Source of the DNA: Paenibacillus_G filicis
Lineage (GTDB): Bacteria; Bacillota; Bacilli; Paenibacillales; NBRC-103111
NCBI RefSeq assembly: GCF_038070315.1
Contig: NZ_JBBPCC010000003.1
Span: forward strand, 186,001-250,000
Reading direction: 5' to 3'
DNA length: 64,000 nucleotides
A program made the translations under genes and the position numbers. The notes beneath the pieces were generated by a model. The model had not been told where the DNA came from and did no database searches. It saw only the letters and a program-made list of their open reading frames with translations. Positions 15,807 through 24,264 of this stretch are shown here, one piece after another. Positions within the stretch are counted from its first letter, which is position 1; each line of letters opens with the position of its first letter.

Positions 15807-16379
15807 TCACAAATAACACTTTAGTCTTTCGACATATAGGCTATAGTTCTCTTCATCGAAGCAAATAAACTCGATCTTTTTTATGGTATTCTCCAGTAAA
15901 TGAGTCTCCACATAACGGGCTGTTTCTGAAACTGCAATTTCAGCTGCAAGCGGCTTCGGAAATTTATAGATACCGGTACTGATACTCGGAAAGGCAATAC
16001 TTACGACTTTATATTTATTAGCTAACAAATAAGTGTTTCGATAACAATTCTTTAAATGCACATCCTCCTCCTTGACCCCGCCATTCCACACGGGGCCCAC
16101 GGTATGAATCACATAAGAGGCAGGTAGCTGACCAGCTGTGGTGATGACGGCCTCTCCTACCTGACAACCGCCCTGCTGGTTCCTAATCTTCACACATTCC
16201 TCTAGAATTTCTTTTCCACCCGCTCTATGAATAGCACCATCTACACCACCCCCACCGAGCAAGCTAGAGTTAGCTGCGTTCACGATGACATCAACGGTTC
16301 TTTTCGTAATATCTCCTTGAACGACTTGTATGGAAATGCCTTTGTATAAAATCTCCAAGCTCCTCATCTCCGTATCCAT
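15807..16379 (-). CDS. Macro-domain ADP-ribose-binding protein
   Basis: A 190-residue single macro domain of the YmdB type. It has the ligand loops VQGDITKRTVDVIVNAANSSL and GGGGVDGAIHRAGG near residues 20-55, and FPSISTGIYKFP near 125-140. Such proteins bind ADP-ribose and remove O-acetyl or protein-linked ADP-ribose. It lies among single-gene metabolite-repair functions (Nudix, isochorismatase-like, HAD), consistent with nucleotide-damage clean-up. Confidence 0.92.
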   Translation of the reverse strand: MDTEMRSLEILYKGISIQVVQGDITKRTVDVIVNAANSSLLGGGGVDGAIHRAGGKEILEECVKIRNQQGGCQVGEAVITTAGQLPASYVIHTVGPVWNGGVKEEDVHLKNCYRNTYLLANKYKVVSIAFPSISTGIYKFPKPLAAEIAVSETARYVETHLLENTIKKIEFICFDEENYSLYVERLKCYL

Positions 16380-16398
16380 GAAACAATCTTTAGTTGTT

Positions 16399-16908
16399 CT
16401 ATTTATTGTCAGGACGTTTTAATACTTCCGTATAAGCTTGCTCAGCCAGCTCTAATATTTGTATTCTTGGGCCGGCCCCTTCGATTCTAGTCACCAATTG
16501 CCGCGCTGTCTCAAAATTCATGACAACCCGACCTGTGGTTTCAAAGCCTTCAGGCATGGCAACATACTCACTCACCTTGGCAACAACAAAAACCGTATAC
16601 GTATCCGTATGCTCCCAATACCAGGAAGCAAACGGTATGCGCACAGCATCAAGAAGAATGCCCGCTTCTTCAACCGTTTCGCGGTCCAGTGCCTCATGAA
16701 GATCCTCTTCGTTCTCCAGCCTTCCTCCAACCGTCGTTAGAGCAAGTTCATGTTTGTCCCAAACCATGATCACCATGCCATCATCGGTAATGGGGACACT
16801 ATGAATACCGGCAATTCTCTTATCACACGGAAACTCGCTAATGGGCTTTAACAAGCCTTCACCTGCTTTGTCGGTTATAGTAGAGCTTCGATTACTTCTA
16901 ATCCTCAC
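16399..16908 (-). CDS. Nudix hydrolase
   Basis: A 169-residue protein with a Nudix box matching the consensus: GRLENEEDLHEALDRETVEEAG (GX5EX7REUXEEXG). The family cleaves nucleoside diphosphates linked to other groups; the substrate is not predictable. The start overlaps the stop of the preceding gene by 4 bases, so it is translationally coupled with the unknown gene at 16905. It is one of four Nudix genes or remnants here. Confidence 0.9.
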   Translation of the reverse strand: MRIRSNRSSTITDKAGEGLLKPISEFPCDKRIAGIHSVPITDDGMVIMVWDKHELALTTVGGRLENEEDLHEALDRETVEEAGILLDAVRIPFASWYWEHTDTYTVFVVAKVSEYVAMPEGFETTGRVVMNFETARQLVTRIEGAGPRIQILELAEQAYTEVLKRPDNK

Positions 16909-17351
16909 AATACGATAGGTTTGTATCGCAATATTTCTTCAACGATTTCTGCTGGAGTTAAATCCTCATAAAATATCAAGTCAGATACTCCCGGCATATT
17001 TGTATTCGCCATCAATACCTCCAAATAAAAACGAGTATCGCTGCCGTAAGTATCCACGTCCTGAATTCTTCGTACTAATTCGATGAGTTCATTGGTTTGA
17101 ATATCACTGACTTTCACGGGATAAGGATTGCACGCTTCATCCACAAACTCTTGAATGGAGATCGAACGCCAATAATGCCGAAAATAATCATCATCATAGC
17201 TTCTTCCTGTCAGGTTGTTAAAGGCATCGATGGCTTCATCTGCCGCTTGATTAGTTTCAAGCAAACGTTCAATTTCTTCGATTTTAGACTTTAATCCTTC
17301 TTTATATTCTTCCGTTCTTTGAACGGGTTCCAGCTGTCCACGCAAGTTCAT
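16905..17351 (-). CDS. Unknown 148-residue soluble protein
   Basis: Not recognised. It is acidic, helical and soluble, with an N-terminal helix EYKEGLKSKIEEIERLLET, a central YDDDYFRHYWRSISIQEFVDEA and a C-terminal DLTPAEIVEEILRY. Its ATG is 13 bases after the stop of the membrane-anchored protein at 17365, and its end overlaps the Nudix start by 4 bases, so it is inside an operon. The size and acidity would suit an immunity or adaptor protein, but nothing proves that. Confidence 0.7.
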   Translation of the reverse strand: MNLRGQLEPVQRTEEYKEGLKSKIEEIERLLETNQAADEAIDAFNNLTGRSYDDDYFRHYWRSISIQEFVDEACNPYPVKVSDIQTNELIELVRRIQDVDTYGSDTRFYLEVLMANTNMPGVSDLIFYEDLTPAEIVEEILRYKPIVL

Positions 17352-17364
17352 GAGGAACCTCCAT

Positions 17365-17832
17365 CTATTTCTTCTTTACCAGCTCTTCAGGCAATACCCG
17401 AATCATATTTTCCGCTTTTCTAACGGAAACATGAATAGTTCGTTGTTCCCCTTCAGTAATACTTTTATAGCTTGTCCCCATCCCGTATAAGCTTCTTCCC
17501 GGTATAAATCCGATTTCACTTACTTGTCTGTTTTTATAAACGACAAGGTACTCTTTTGCCTCTATGACCTGTCCTTCAACAAAATCCTGCCCGGACTTGT
17601 TCCAATTGACCCGGATAATCTTTAACTTTGTAGAGACCAACTCTCCATGTATGTCGTGCGTGCCCGTGCCTTCAACGACTAATTCTGCATCCGCGTCTAA
17701 CTCTAAGAATTCATAAATCCCTAGTTCCTGGTCCGTTCGATCAAGCACGATATAGGCATTCAAAATCAAATACATACCGACTATTCCACCTAACACGAGA
17801 ATAACGGCTAGTGTTTTTTTCTTGGCCTTCAT
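17365..17832 (-). CDS. Unknown membrane-anchored protein
   Basis: A 155-residue protein with one N-terminal membrane helix (TLAVILVLGGIVGMYLILNAYIV, residues about 7-29) after a lysine-rich start, then an extracytoplasmic beta-rich domain (ELVVEGTGTHDIHGELVSTKLKIIRVNW). No cysteine lipobox. It is the first gene of a minus-strand run that continues through 16905 and the Nudix gene. Function unknown. Confidence 0.75.
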   Translation of the reverse strand: MKAKKKTLAVILVLGGIVGMYLILNAYIVLDRTDQELGIYEFLELDADAELVVEGTGTHDIHGELVSTKLKIIRVNWNKSGQDFVEGQVIEAKEYLVVYKNRQVSEIGFIPGRSLYGMGTSYKSITEGEQRTIHVSVRKAENMIRVLPEELVKKK

Positions 17833-18083
17833 CCAAAACCTCCGTATTTAAGCCTACGTAGGCTTCTTCTTCAAAAAGAATAGAGCCAGCCTATTAATGG
17901 TGAGAACTACTCATCAATTCGTCTGGCAATGTTGACCGAAATATAAATAAGTAGTGGCTACTTGGGATGTGTAAATTAAGTTCTATAATATTGCCAACGT
18001 TATGCAACTAACGTTTCCCGTAAGTTCCTTCCTCTCCCTTCCACCTGGTTCTGATTGTATGCTGATTGTTTTGTGACTCCTGC
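17833..18083. other. Gap with a repeat-family fragment
   Basis: No gene seen. AACTAACGTTTCCCGTAAGTT at 18006-18026 resembles the CTAACG-TTTC-CGTTAG end of the palindromic repeats. It is presumably also the promoter region for the gene at 17832, but no clear boxes are assigned. Confidence 0.4.
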
Positions 18084-18345
18084 TCAAGAACCTCGAATTT
18101 CCGAGACGATGGAGCTGAGAAATTTTTGCTGTTCAATGCTAGTTTTTTCACATAGGCCCCATAGCAATTGATTCTCATGCTCAGTCAGATCCCGTTTGAG
18201 TGTTGAACTCATTCTTTGTTTCAAGTCGAAGTACGCGCCTCTTTCTTCGACCGCCCGAATATAGTGCCCGTTAGGATCATAAAAGGTGAAATAACCGAAA
18301 TCATTAGTAAATACAGGTTCTTTATCAATATGGGCTCCAGCTTGG
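18084..18345 (-). pseudogene. C-terminal remnant of a VOC-family gene
   Basis: In another frame than the AraC piece, the minus strand reads AGAHIDKEPVFTNDFGYFTF then YDPNGHYI, a typical VOC C-terminal module. It continues with RMSSTLKRDLTEHENQLLW to a TGA at 18084-18086. There is no start and no N-terminal module. It appears to have been joined to the AraC remnant by deletion. Confidence 0.65.
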
Positions 18346-18681
18346 ATAGGCCTCTAGAGACACGCCTTTATCGCGCAGATATCGGCATGATCCCATGGAG
18401 ATTTTTGAACGCCCGTGCGAACGCTTCCGGCATTGGTATCCATATTTCATGGCTACATCGATAACCTTTGCATCGGTTGTCTGCAGTTCAAAAGCCGCCA
18501 ATGTCAATCGTCTACGTCGGATGTACTCGGATAACGAGATTCCAGTAATGAACGGAAGCATTCGTTGAAAATGATACGTAGAGCAACAGGCGATCTGCGC
18601 GATGTCATCATATGAGATATTACCAGCCAAATTCGTTTCGATATAATCCATGGCGCTATTCATCCTCTCCAACCAACCCAT
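18325..18681 (-). pseudogene. AraC-family DNA-binding domain remnant, frameshifted
   Basis: The first 85 residues are a normal AraC-type helix-turn-helix half (YIETNLAGNISYDDIAQIAC, SEYIRRRRLTLAAFELQ, VIDVAMKYGYQ). After GYQ the frame is wrong; the neighbouring frame reads MPEAFARAFKNLHGIMPISA, the expected second helix-turn-helix. The original frame then resumes at DKGVSLEAYP and ends at once. Two compensating indels and loss of the effector-binding half make this a non-functional regulator. Confidence 0.75.
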
Positions 18682-18796
18682 CGTTTACATCCCCTGAAGA
18701 TCGATCCCAGCTGGCTGCCGCTTGATTAATTTCACTATCGTGGCCGTCGTAACGTCTTGTTGCTTTGTCCCTTGCACTCGGTTTGTAACAAATTAG

Positions 18797-19231
18797 TTAT
18801 TTGACCCCTTCAAACGCATAAAAAGCCATTGATTTGTTAGCATTGGAGTTTATTTTAAGCATGTCAAATAAGGATGGCATTAGTTTCTTCACTGTTTCGA
18901 TATTTGCCCATTTTACTTCGGCTATATCATTATCCGGGTCCATAATATCAATTGTTCCGTCGACGACTTTTGCTATAAAAGTAACAATAACAGCATGGTG
19001 CTTTGCTTCCGAAAAGAACATTTCTCTTACTGAATTTAAGCCAGTAATGACTATGTTAAATCCGGTTTCCTCTTTAACTTCACGGATTGCAGCTTGTTCT
19101 AGTGTTTCTCCTTCCTCAACTGCCCCCCCTGGAAGCCCCCAATAGAATGAGTCTCCCTTTTTATTCTTAACTATTAGTATATTTCCGCTGTTGTCTTCAA
19201 TTAAGGCAGAAGCTACATCAACTCGTTTCAA
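18797..19231 (-). CDS. Nudix hydrolase
   Basis: A 144-residue protein with the Nudix box GGAVEEGETLEQAAIREVKEETGF near residues 34-57, preceded by FYWGLPGG. Typical MutT-like length. The substrate is unknown. It is followed on the minus strand by unrelated remnants and preceded by repeat copy 4, so it stands as a single-gene unit. Confidence 0.9.
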   Translation of the reverse strand: MKRVDVASALIEDNSGNILIVKNKKGDSFYWGLPGGAVEEGETLEQAAIREVKEETGFNIVITGLNSVREMFFSEAKHHAVIVTFIAKVVDGTIDIMDPDNDIAEVKWANIETVKKLMPSLFDMLKINSNANKSMAFYAFEGVK

Positions 19232-19274
19232 AATAACCCTCCTTTTTGGCTAATAGATAGAAATTCCATATAGA

Positions 19275-19336
19275 CCCGTTATCGTAATAACGACTGCTCC
19301 GCAGCAGCCGTTCAAGTATCGTCCCTTGTTAGTTAA
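19275..19336. repeat. Palindromic intergenic repeat, copy 4
   Basis: ACCCGTTATCGTAATAAC, then GACTGCT-CCGC-AGCAGCC, then GTTCAAGTATCGTCCC and TTGTTAG. It lies between an intact and a broken Nudix gene. Confidence 0.85.
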
Positions 19337-19345
19337 ATAGTCCTA

Positions 19346-19650
19346 TTATTCAAACCACTGTCTCAGTCCAATAATATGGAACAAATGATTACTATTAGTA
19401 TTCAAAGCATCCTGTATACGTGAAATGGTAAAGTCACTAATAGGTCTAGGCAAATCGTCTACTTTGAAAAATTTACATTCGGTTACTTCCTCCGCATCTG
19501 GCTGAGGTTGTTGAATGTCGACCACCTTACAAATAAAAACAAAATGATGCATATCGTTTTTGGGTTCATAATATACGCCAGTTAAGCGACCTACAGCAGC
19601 TTCTAGACCCGTATTTGGTAAAATGCTCCATTCTAATAAACGATAATTCT
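19346..19650 (-). pseudogene. Nudix hydrolase remnant lacking the Nudix box
   Basis: The minus strand reads LLEWSILPN, then directly TGLEAAVGRLTGVYYEPKND and MHHFVFICKV, continuing to a stop at 19346. Intact relatives have LPGG...REVKEETGLE at the joint, so a deletion has removed exactly the catalytic box. A stop lies just upstream and no start is evident. The last 68 residues (from 19552) stay open but cannot be an active Nudix enzyme. Confidence 0.7.
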
Positions 19651-20164
19651 CTTATTTTGTTTCGGTCTTATTCAACTATCCTGCCCTTTAATTCAACAGG
19701 ATGCCGATTATCCGGACAGCCTGTTGTGCTTCATAACGGGATTGCCAGTGATCGATCGGGCGGCCTCTTAAGATAAAGGCAGAATAACGCAACTAATAGC
19801 TTGTACAAGACGTCGTCTTAAATAACAAACATCACTTCGTTTTGAGAAGGAGGCATTTTATTAAACTAGCGGAGAACGATAATTGAACATACGTCAGGCC
19901 GCCGAGTAGCTCGGCGGCCTTCAGTGCATGTGTATGAAGGCTTGATCATAGCACTTGGATCGGGTATAAAAGATTGACAATCCTGTGACGCGGCAGCTCC
20001 TTTCGTTTTTTCGCCGATCCCCCCGTTAAGCTGAACCGTATCACAAGTAGGGCGAAGTGTAAGTAGAAAATGCGAGAATTTCGGCCATAGAGCACGTAAG
20101 GTATAGCTTATCCTTAGGCCCTCATTTTGAGATAGAATTTTGCAAATGCTAAATTATCGGTTTC
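19651..20164. other. Gap with two hairpins, no gene seen
   Basis: An imperfect hairpin at 19694-19725 (CAACAGGATGCCG / CCGGACAGCCTGTTG) is flanked by TTCAACTATCC and CCCTTTAATTCAAC, resembling the variant repeat at 3757. A perfect 11-bp hairpin AGGCCGCCGAG/CTCGGCGGCCT with a three-base loop lies at 19896-19920. The remainder shows no convincing coding frame. Confidence 0.5.
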
Positions 20165-20908
20165 CTATTTGGACCGCTTAATGCTAAATTCATTCCAGAT
20201 CGAGTCCGCTTCACCCAGCAATTCTTTTCCATTCCAAATGATATCGTATATGTAACCCTCATAAGCAAGGGCTCGGCCAAAAGCAAATGAAATAAAGTAG
20301 TCTTTCCAGGATTGGAAGATACGGCTGGCGTCATCAGCAGCTCTTTCTATATAGCCCCATGCCTGTTCTTCGGTTATATAACCGAGCACATGGCTCCATC
20401 GTGCAATATTTACAGCTCGGTCAAAATCCCAGGCAGCAATGGTATTCACTCGGTCAAAATCGGATTTCGCAAAGGATAGCCTCTTCTTTATCGCGTCTTG
20501 GGCTGATTCATAGCATTCCTGGGATTTCCCCACTTCGTCCTCTGTAAAAGACTGGCCAGCTTGAAGCGCCATGAGGAGTTGATCATACTTCGCACGATGC
20601 CCTTCCGTAAGCAGCCATTCCAGGGTTTGTACAGCCTCCTCCGGATTACTAATGTCCCAGGCTGAAGAAAGGCCTTCCTTTAAAGTTTCATGATCCACCT
20701 TCACCGGCAGTATCCGTGGCGACTCAGAACGGTAAAGAGCGAGATTGGCACCGTAGGCAAGCAAATGTTGTTTCCCCTTCGGTAAAGGGTTAGCCATCTC
20801 TATTTCTATTCGCAATTTTTTATTCTTTTTCTCAATTCGCTTGCTCGCTGTAATCAGACCCAAGATAAGTAAAATCACAATCGTCACAATAATTCCCACG
20901 ATCTTCAA
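20165..20908 (-). CDS. Membrane-anchored DUF1266-like protein
   Basis: A 247-residue protein with one N-terminal membrane helix (IIVTIVILLILGLITA) and a cytosolic domain. It has the pattern I associate with DUF1266: SSAWDISN, LLTEGHRAKYDQ, AAWDFDRAVNIARWSHVLGYITEEQAW and FGRALAYEG. The family has no established activity; free-standing members often occur beside other accessory genes. It appears to be a single-gene unit. Confidence 0.7.
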   Translation of the reverse strand: MKIVGIIVTIVILLILGLITASKRIEKKNKKLRIEIEMANPLPKGKQHLLAYGANLALYRSESPRILPVKVDHETLKEGLSSAWDISNPEEAVQTLEWLLTEGHRAKYDQLLMALQAGQSFTEDEVGKSQECYESAQDAIKKRLSFAKSDFDRVNTIAAWDFDRAVNIARWSHVLGYITEEQAWGYIERAADDASRIFQSWKDYFISFAFGRALAYEGYIYDIIWNGKELLGEADSIWNEFSIKRSK

Positions 20909-21604
20909 ATCATCACGTTCCTCTCGAAGTTTTATTTGGCGCAGTTTAAAGGTGTCGTTAATTACAAACGATTGTTCTAATAATATAATTCAACAAAAAC
21001 GAATGTTTGCATTTTGTTGACTTTGTTTTACATTCCGTTTATCAAATTGCTGTTGCTCTGACTGAACTTAATAAAGCTAAAAAGGTAATTATTGGTGCAG
21101 ATTCTGCAAGAGTCCTAGCCATTGAATTGCAGCGGAGCAGTGGAGAATTAACGCTTTTGGAATACATTTGTGAAGCTTGGTTCCGGGACGAACTTAGCTG
21201 CCCCTACTGTGAGGCACATATAATACAACCCAACCTTTCATATGTAGATATAAATTGTATCGGAAAACTATAGGTAATTTATTACACCAAATGGCAAAGA
21301 TGGGCTTGCGATGCAAAGAAAACTAGAAGAACGAGAGCTATAGCCGTGTAAACGGTCTAATAGTTAAGGAATTACTTTCATCTTTCCAAAATTCAATTAA
21401 TAAGAGCAACGATATGATCAATATACTCGTTGGTGTAGCTGTAGGCTTCTTTAAGATAGAACACTAAGTTGATTGAAGTAGTCCTGGACTTGGACGAGTA
21501 GCGCCGCAGGAACACTTCCGCTTGACGCAAAATGACAATGTCCTGCTTCGTTTTGATGAGGGCTTTAGGTCATGAGTATGATAGATGTACCAAAGATTGT
21601 TTGA
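20909..21604. other. Long gap with one doubtful ORF
   Basis: The only candidate is a + strand frame from TTG at 21007 to 21273 (88 residues, with LQRSSGELTLLEYICEAWF and a CPYC pair). It has no good ribosome binding site. It may be the tail of a lost gene. The rest, including 21274-21604, shows nothing I can name. Confidence 0.3.
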
Positions 21605-21874
21605 ACATATTTTCCGAGCAGGAAATTACAGGGAAAATATCACATGGTCGAATACTACCAGCGATGTGTCCCCGCGTATTACAAAGGCTTTTCGGAGTAT
21701 GCGGATGTATCCCCTATCGCCGATCATTGCGTCTACGAGCTGATCCTTCTCGTATTCGGGTACAGGCTTGTGGAGTGGTATCTCCACACAGAGGACGATG
21801 ACAAGAAGTCGAAGCATGTCCATACGCTACAAAAAATCTATGAAATGAAGACCAGTCCTGTCGAATGGGAGTAA
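21605..21874 (+). pseudogene. C-terminal remnant, possibly a phosphotransferase
   Basis: An open + strand frame after a stop at 21602 reads KLQGKYHMVEYYQRCVPAYY, then GDVSP-like text (ADVSPIADHCVYELILLVFG, YRLVEWY). It ends just before a strong terminator. The style suggests the C-terminal helices of an aminoglycoside/choline phosphotransferase-type protein, but the catalytic N-terminal part is absent. Identification is tentative. Confidence 0.35.
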
Positions 21875-22231
21875 TGGAAGAAACTCCGAAAACCCACTAC
21901 ATTCAAAGGTTTTCGGAGTTCTTTTTTTGGAGTCAACCCTGCGCAGGATCGTTGCGTATTTCTGGGCTGGGATCGTGAGCGAGTCCATGCCTTCGGGGAT
22001 ATGTCCGAACTCATCAACCTCGACGCACACCCAATATCCGTCATCGGCTTCGGATAATTCCTCCACCACGAATGCGCCTATGAAACCTTCAGGATTCGCG
22101 ACGCAGGAGATTTCGTTCAATCGGTTTTCGAGCTGAAGCGTCGCCTTCGGGATTTCGATCGCGTACTGATCGCCCGGGCAAACGACGCGAAGCCCGACCA
22201 GTTTCATTTCGCCGAGTTCGACGACTCTCAT
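21827..22231 (-). CDS. GyrI-like protein, C-terminus replaced
   Basis: 134 residues, of which the first ~100 are a GyrI-like fold (MRVVELGEMKLVGLRVVCPG, then HIPEGMDSLTIPAQKYATIL). After RRVDSKK the frame runs through a terminator hairpin (21883-21919) and antisense to the remnant at 21605, so the natural C-terminal third has been lost and replaced by chance sequence. The ATG at 22231 is 2 bases after the TAA of the C39-like gene, so translation is coupled. This is the third gene of the second sigma locus; it may be non-functional. Confidence 0.65.
   Translation of the reverse strand: MRVVELGEMKLVGLRVVCPGDQYAIEIPKATLQLENRLNEISCVANPEGFIGAFVVEELSEADDGYWVCVEVDEFGHIPEGMDSLTIPAQKYATILRRVDSKKRTPKTFECSGFSEFLPLLPFDRTGLHFIDFL
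21883..21927. terminator. Strong hairpin terminator
   Basis: A perfect 12-bp stem ACTCCGAAAACC/GGTTTTCGGAGT with a 13-base loop, followed on the + strand by TCTTTTTTT. It serves the + strand remnant and lies inside the 3' part of the truncated GyrI-like frame. Confidence 0.85.
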
Positions 22232-22233
22232 GG

Positions 22234-23247
22234 TTAGATCACCCACTTTTCAGAATGATAAGCCTTCATGAAATTGAGGAAATGCTCCAACAATGCGACT
22301 CCCTTCGTCTCCGCTTCTTGAGCCGCCTTCAGCAATGCGATTGCCCGGTCTGCGGTCTCCGGGTCTTTCGGCGTGCCGCCTTGCGGGAACGGGAACATCA
22401 TGCGAAGCTCTGCAAATGCAGCGGCAACGGCTTCGTAATGGATTTCGGCCGCGGCGGCGTACTCACGGACTTTACGTTCGACGTGGTTCGTCCCGTTCCA
22501 CTTGGTGACGAGCTCTCGCAAGAACTGCGCCGCGAATTCGCGGGCGTCAGCGATGACTTCCATATTATAGGCATTGCCCAATTCGTCGGCGGAACGATTT
22601 TCCATGGCTTTGATCCAGGCATCGTAGCCGGCGAGCCCCATGGCGAACCGATTCTTGAAAAAGTCGCCGTCGTTCCATTCCCGTCCCCGCGCATGGTCGA
22701 CAATCATGTCCAGTGCCATCCGCAGCATCTCATACTTGGAGTGCGGCAAGCTCTCGCTGATCGTAATGAGGAATAGTACGTGGATTTTCGGATTCGCGAA
22801 CTTCTCGTAGGAGATGGTGCCGTCCTGGGAGACGTCCTTGGCGTAAAACAACTGCTGATCGTCGTCATATCCGTAGATCAAGCCGAACTCCGGAACGAAC
22901 AAATCGACGGCGATCGCGGGTACGCCTTTGTCTATCGTCTCCTGAACGAGCGACATCGTCCGTTCGAGCAACTCCGGCGTCGGCGGGGCCGCAGCTTCCC
23001 CCATGTTACTAATAAAGCCCAGATTGGCAAGATTTCTTCTGAAGATATAGCCGCCCGGAAAAGACGTCGGCCCCGAAATATCGACCCGCTGCGGATCGAT
23101 GTTCATGCGGAACGCATGTCCGGTCAATCCCATCACGTCGACGAGCGATAAATGTTTTTTGTCGGTATAGCTGACGGCTCCATGGAGCGCAAACCCCGCC
23201 GACGTCCACGTCTCGTTCCATTTGTCTTTGCGTTTGATTTCTGTCAC
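22234..23247 (-). CDS. C39-like (BtrH-type) sensor protein, partner of the sigma gene
   Basis: A 337-residue soluble protein homologous over its length to residues 215-516 of the sigma fusion at 6516. Matching blocks are MGLTGHAFRMN (39-49), VQETIDKGVPAIAVDLFVPE, FGLIYGYDDD (121-130), IVDHARGREW, GNAYNMEVIADAREFAAQFL and MMFPFPQGG. I judge the fold to be C39/BtrH-like. The position where C39 enzymes have a histidine before GYDD is not histidine, so peptidase activity is unlikely. It starts 28 bases after the sigma gene and is followed by a GyrI-like gene, so it probably works with that sigma factor. Confidence 0.75.
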   Translation of the reverse strand: MTEIKRKDKWNETWTSAGFALHGAVSYTDKKHLSLVDVMGLTGHAFRMNIDPQRVDISGPTSFPGGYIFRRNLANLGFISNMGEAAAPPTPELLERTMSLVQETIDKGVPAIAVDLFVPEFGLIYGYDDDQQLFYAKDVSQDGTISYEKFANPKIHVLFLITISESLPHSKYEMLRMALDMIVDHARGREWNDGDFFKNRFAMGLAGYDAWIKAMENRSADELGNAYNMEVIADAREFAAQFLRELVTKWNGTNHVERKVREYAAAAEIHYEAVAAAFAELRMMFPFPQGGTPKDPETADRAIALLKAAQEAETKGVALLEHFLNFMKAYHSEKWVI

Positions 23248-23275
23248 GGATCATTCCTCCTAAGTGGGTGCCGAT

Positions 23276-24109
23276 TTACAGAGGGGGCGTGAGCACTTTG
23301 CGGCGAGGCAAACCTTGCTCCGCTCTGCGCTTAACGTAGAGAGAGAGGGTGACACGAGTACGCTCTTGGCGTACTTTCACCCGGGCGCGGGAGAGGCTGT
23401 TGTATACGCTGGCGGACGTCGTGCCGAGCAGCTTGGCGATCTCCGCGGGCGACAGCTGGTCGAAGAAGTGCGCCTCGAATATCCTTCGCTCGCGCTTGCT
23501 CAGCACATGAAGCAAATCCCGTAATCCGCTGAGCATCTCGCTGCGCACCAAGCAATCGGACGGATCAATGAGACTCCGCGACTCTTCGGACGCCGCCGAT
23601 TGCAGCCGGAACAGGATGCAGTCAATATCCGTCCAATCCATCTCCCCGCCTGCATCGGATGCGACGCGACGGTTCGTCGGCCCTTGTGGCGAGCCGCCTC
23701 CCGCCGTTATGCCGGAGAATGGTTGCTCCTTGGCGTAGGGGCCTCCGCGCCGCAGCTTCAGCAGCGCTTGGTTTCGGACGATGCGGTGCAACCACGGCGC
23801 GAATTTGCCCGCGTCCATGAGCGTGCCGAGATGGATGAACGCTCGAATGAGCGCGTCCTGCACGACGTCTTCAGCCATATGGACATCTCGAACCATTCGG
23901 TTCGCGACCCCTAATGCCGCTGCCCGGTGCTTCCGAACAAGCTCGCCAAACGCCTCGCGGTTCCCAGCGCGCGCTTGTTCGACCCATTCGCTCTCCGTCG
24001 CTCGCGGGAGTGCCATCTCGGCGTCCTCTTCCGACTCGTCAGTCCGCAGAAGTACCAGCTTAACGTCCTCTTCGCGCGCACTTTTCAACCGCCATTCCAA
24101 CGATTTCAT
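23276..24109 (-). CDS. ECF-type sigma factor
   Basis: A 277-residue sigma-70-family factor. Region 2 is at about 45-110 (AFGELVRKHRAAALGVANRM, HMAEDVVQDALIRAF, FAPWLHRIVRNQALLKLRR) and region 4 at about 195-250 (SKRERRIFEAHFFDQLSPAE, IAKLLGTTSASVYNSLSRAR). It has a long linker and an N-terminal extension of ~35 residues. The last 25 residues (KRRAEQGLPRRKVLTPPL) match the segment RERRRLGLPSSHQLQPP just before the C39-like domain in the fusion protein, as if a single gene had been cut here. No anti-sigma gene is adjacent. The base composition is clearly GC-richer than the other sigma locus. Confidence 0.88.
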   Translation of the reverse strand: MKSLEWRLKSAREEDVKLVLLRTDESEEDAEMALPRATESEWVEQARAGNREAFGELVRKHRAAALGVANRMVRDVHMAEDVVQDALIRAFIHLGTLMDAGKFAPWLHRIVRNQALLKLRRGGPYAKEQPFSGITAGGGSPQGPTNRRVASDAGGEMDWTDIDCILFRLQSAASEESRSLIDPSDCLVRSEMLSGLRDLLHVLSKRERRIFEAHFFDQLSPAEIAKLLGTTSASVYNSLSRARVKVRQERTRVTLSLYVKRRAEQGLPRRKVLTPPL

Positions 24110-24264
24110 CTCCGCTCTCCCCTGAACACATTCGAATCTCCCCTACTTCGATTGACACCAAGGGCAGGAAAAATCTAACGCGCCTTAGGAAATTTGAATT
24201 CTTTTTCGATGCTCGCTATTGCTGGTTCTCAGATCAATTCCGAGTAGTTGAGGCAGCAGCTTAG

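Noticed and set aside
3268..19336. Integron attC sites
   Set aside because: The repeats are palindromic and lie between cassette-like genes, but the ends (CTAACG/CGTTAG context) do not fit the GTTRRRY core and no integrase gene is visible. Kept only as an unexplained repeat family.
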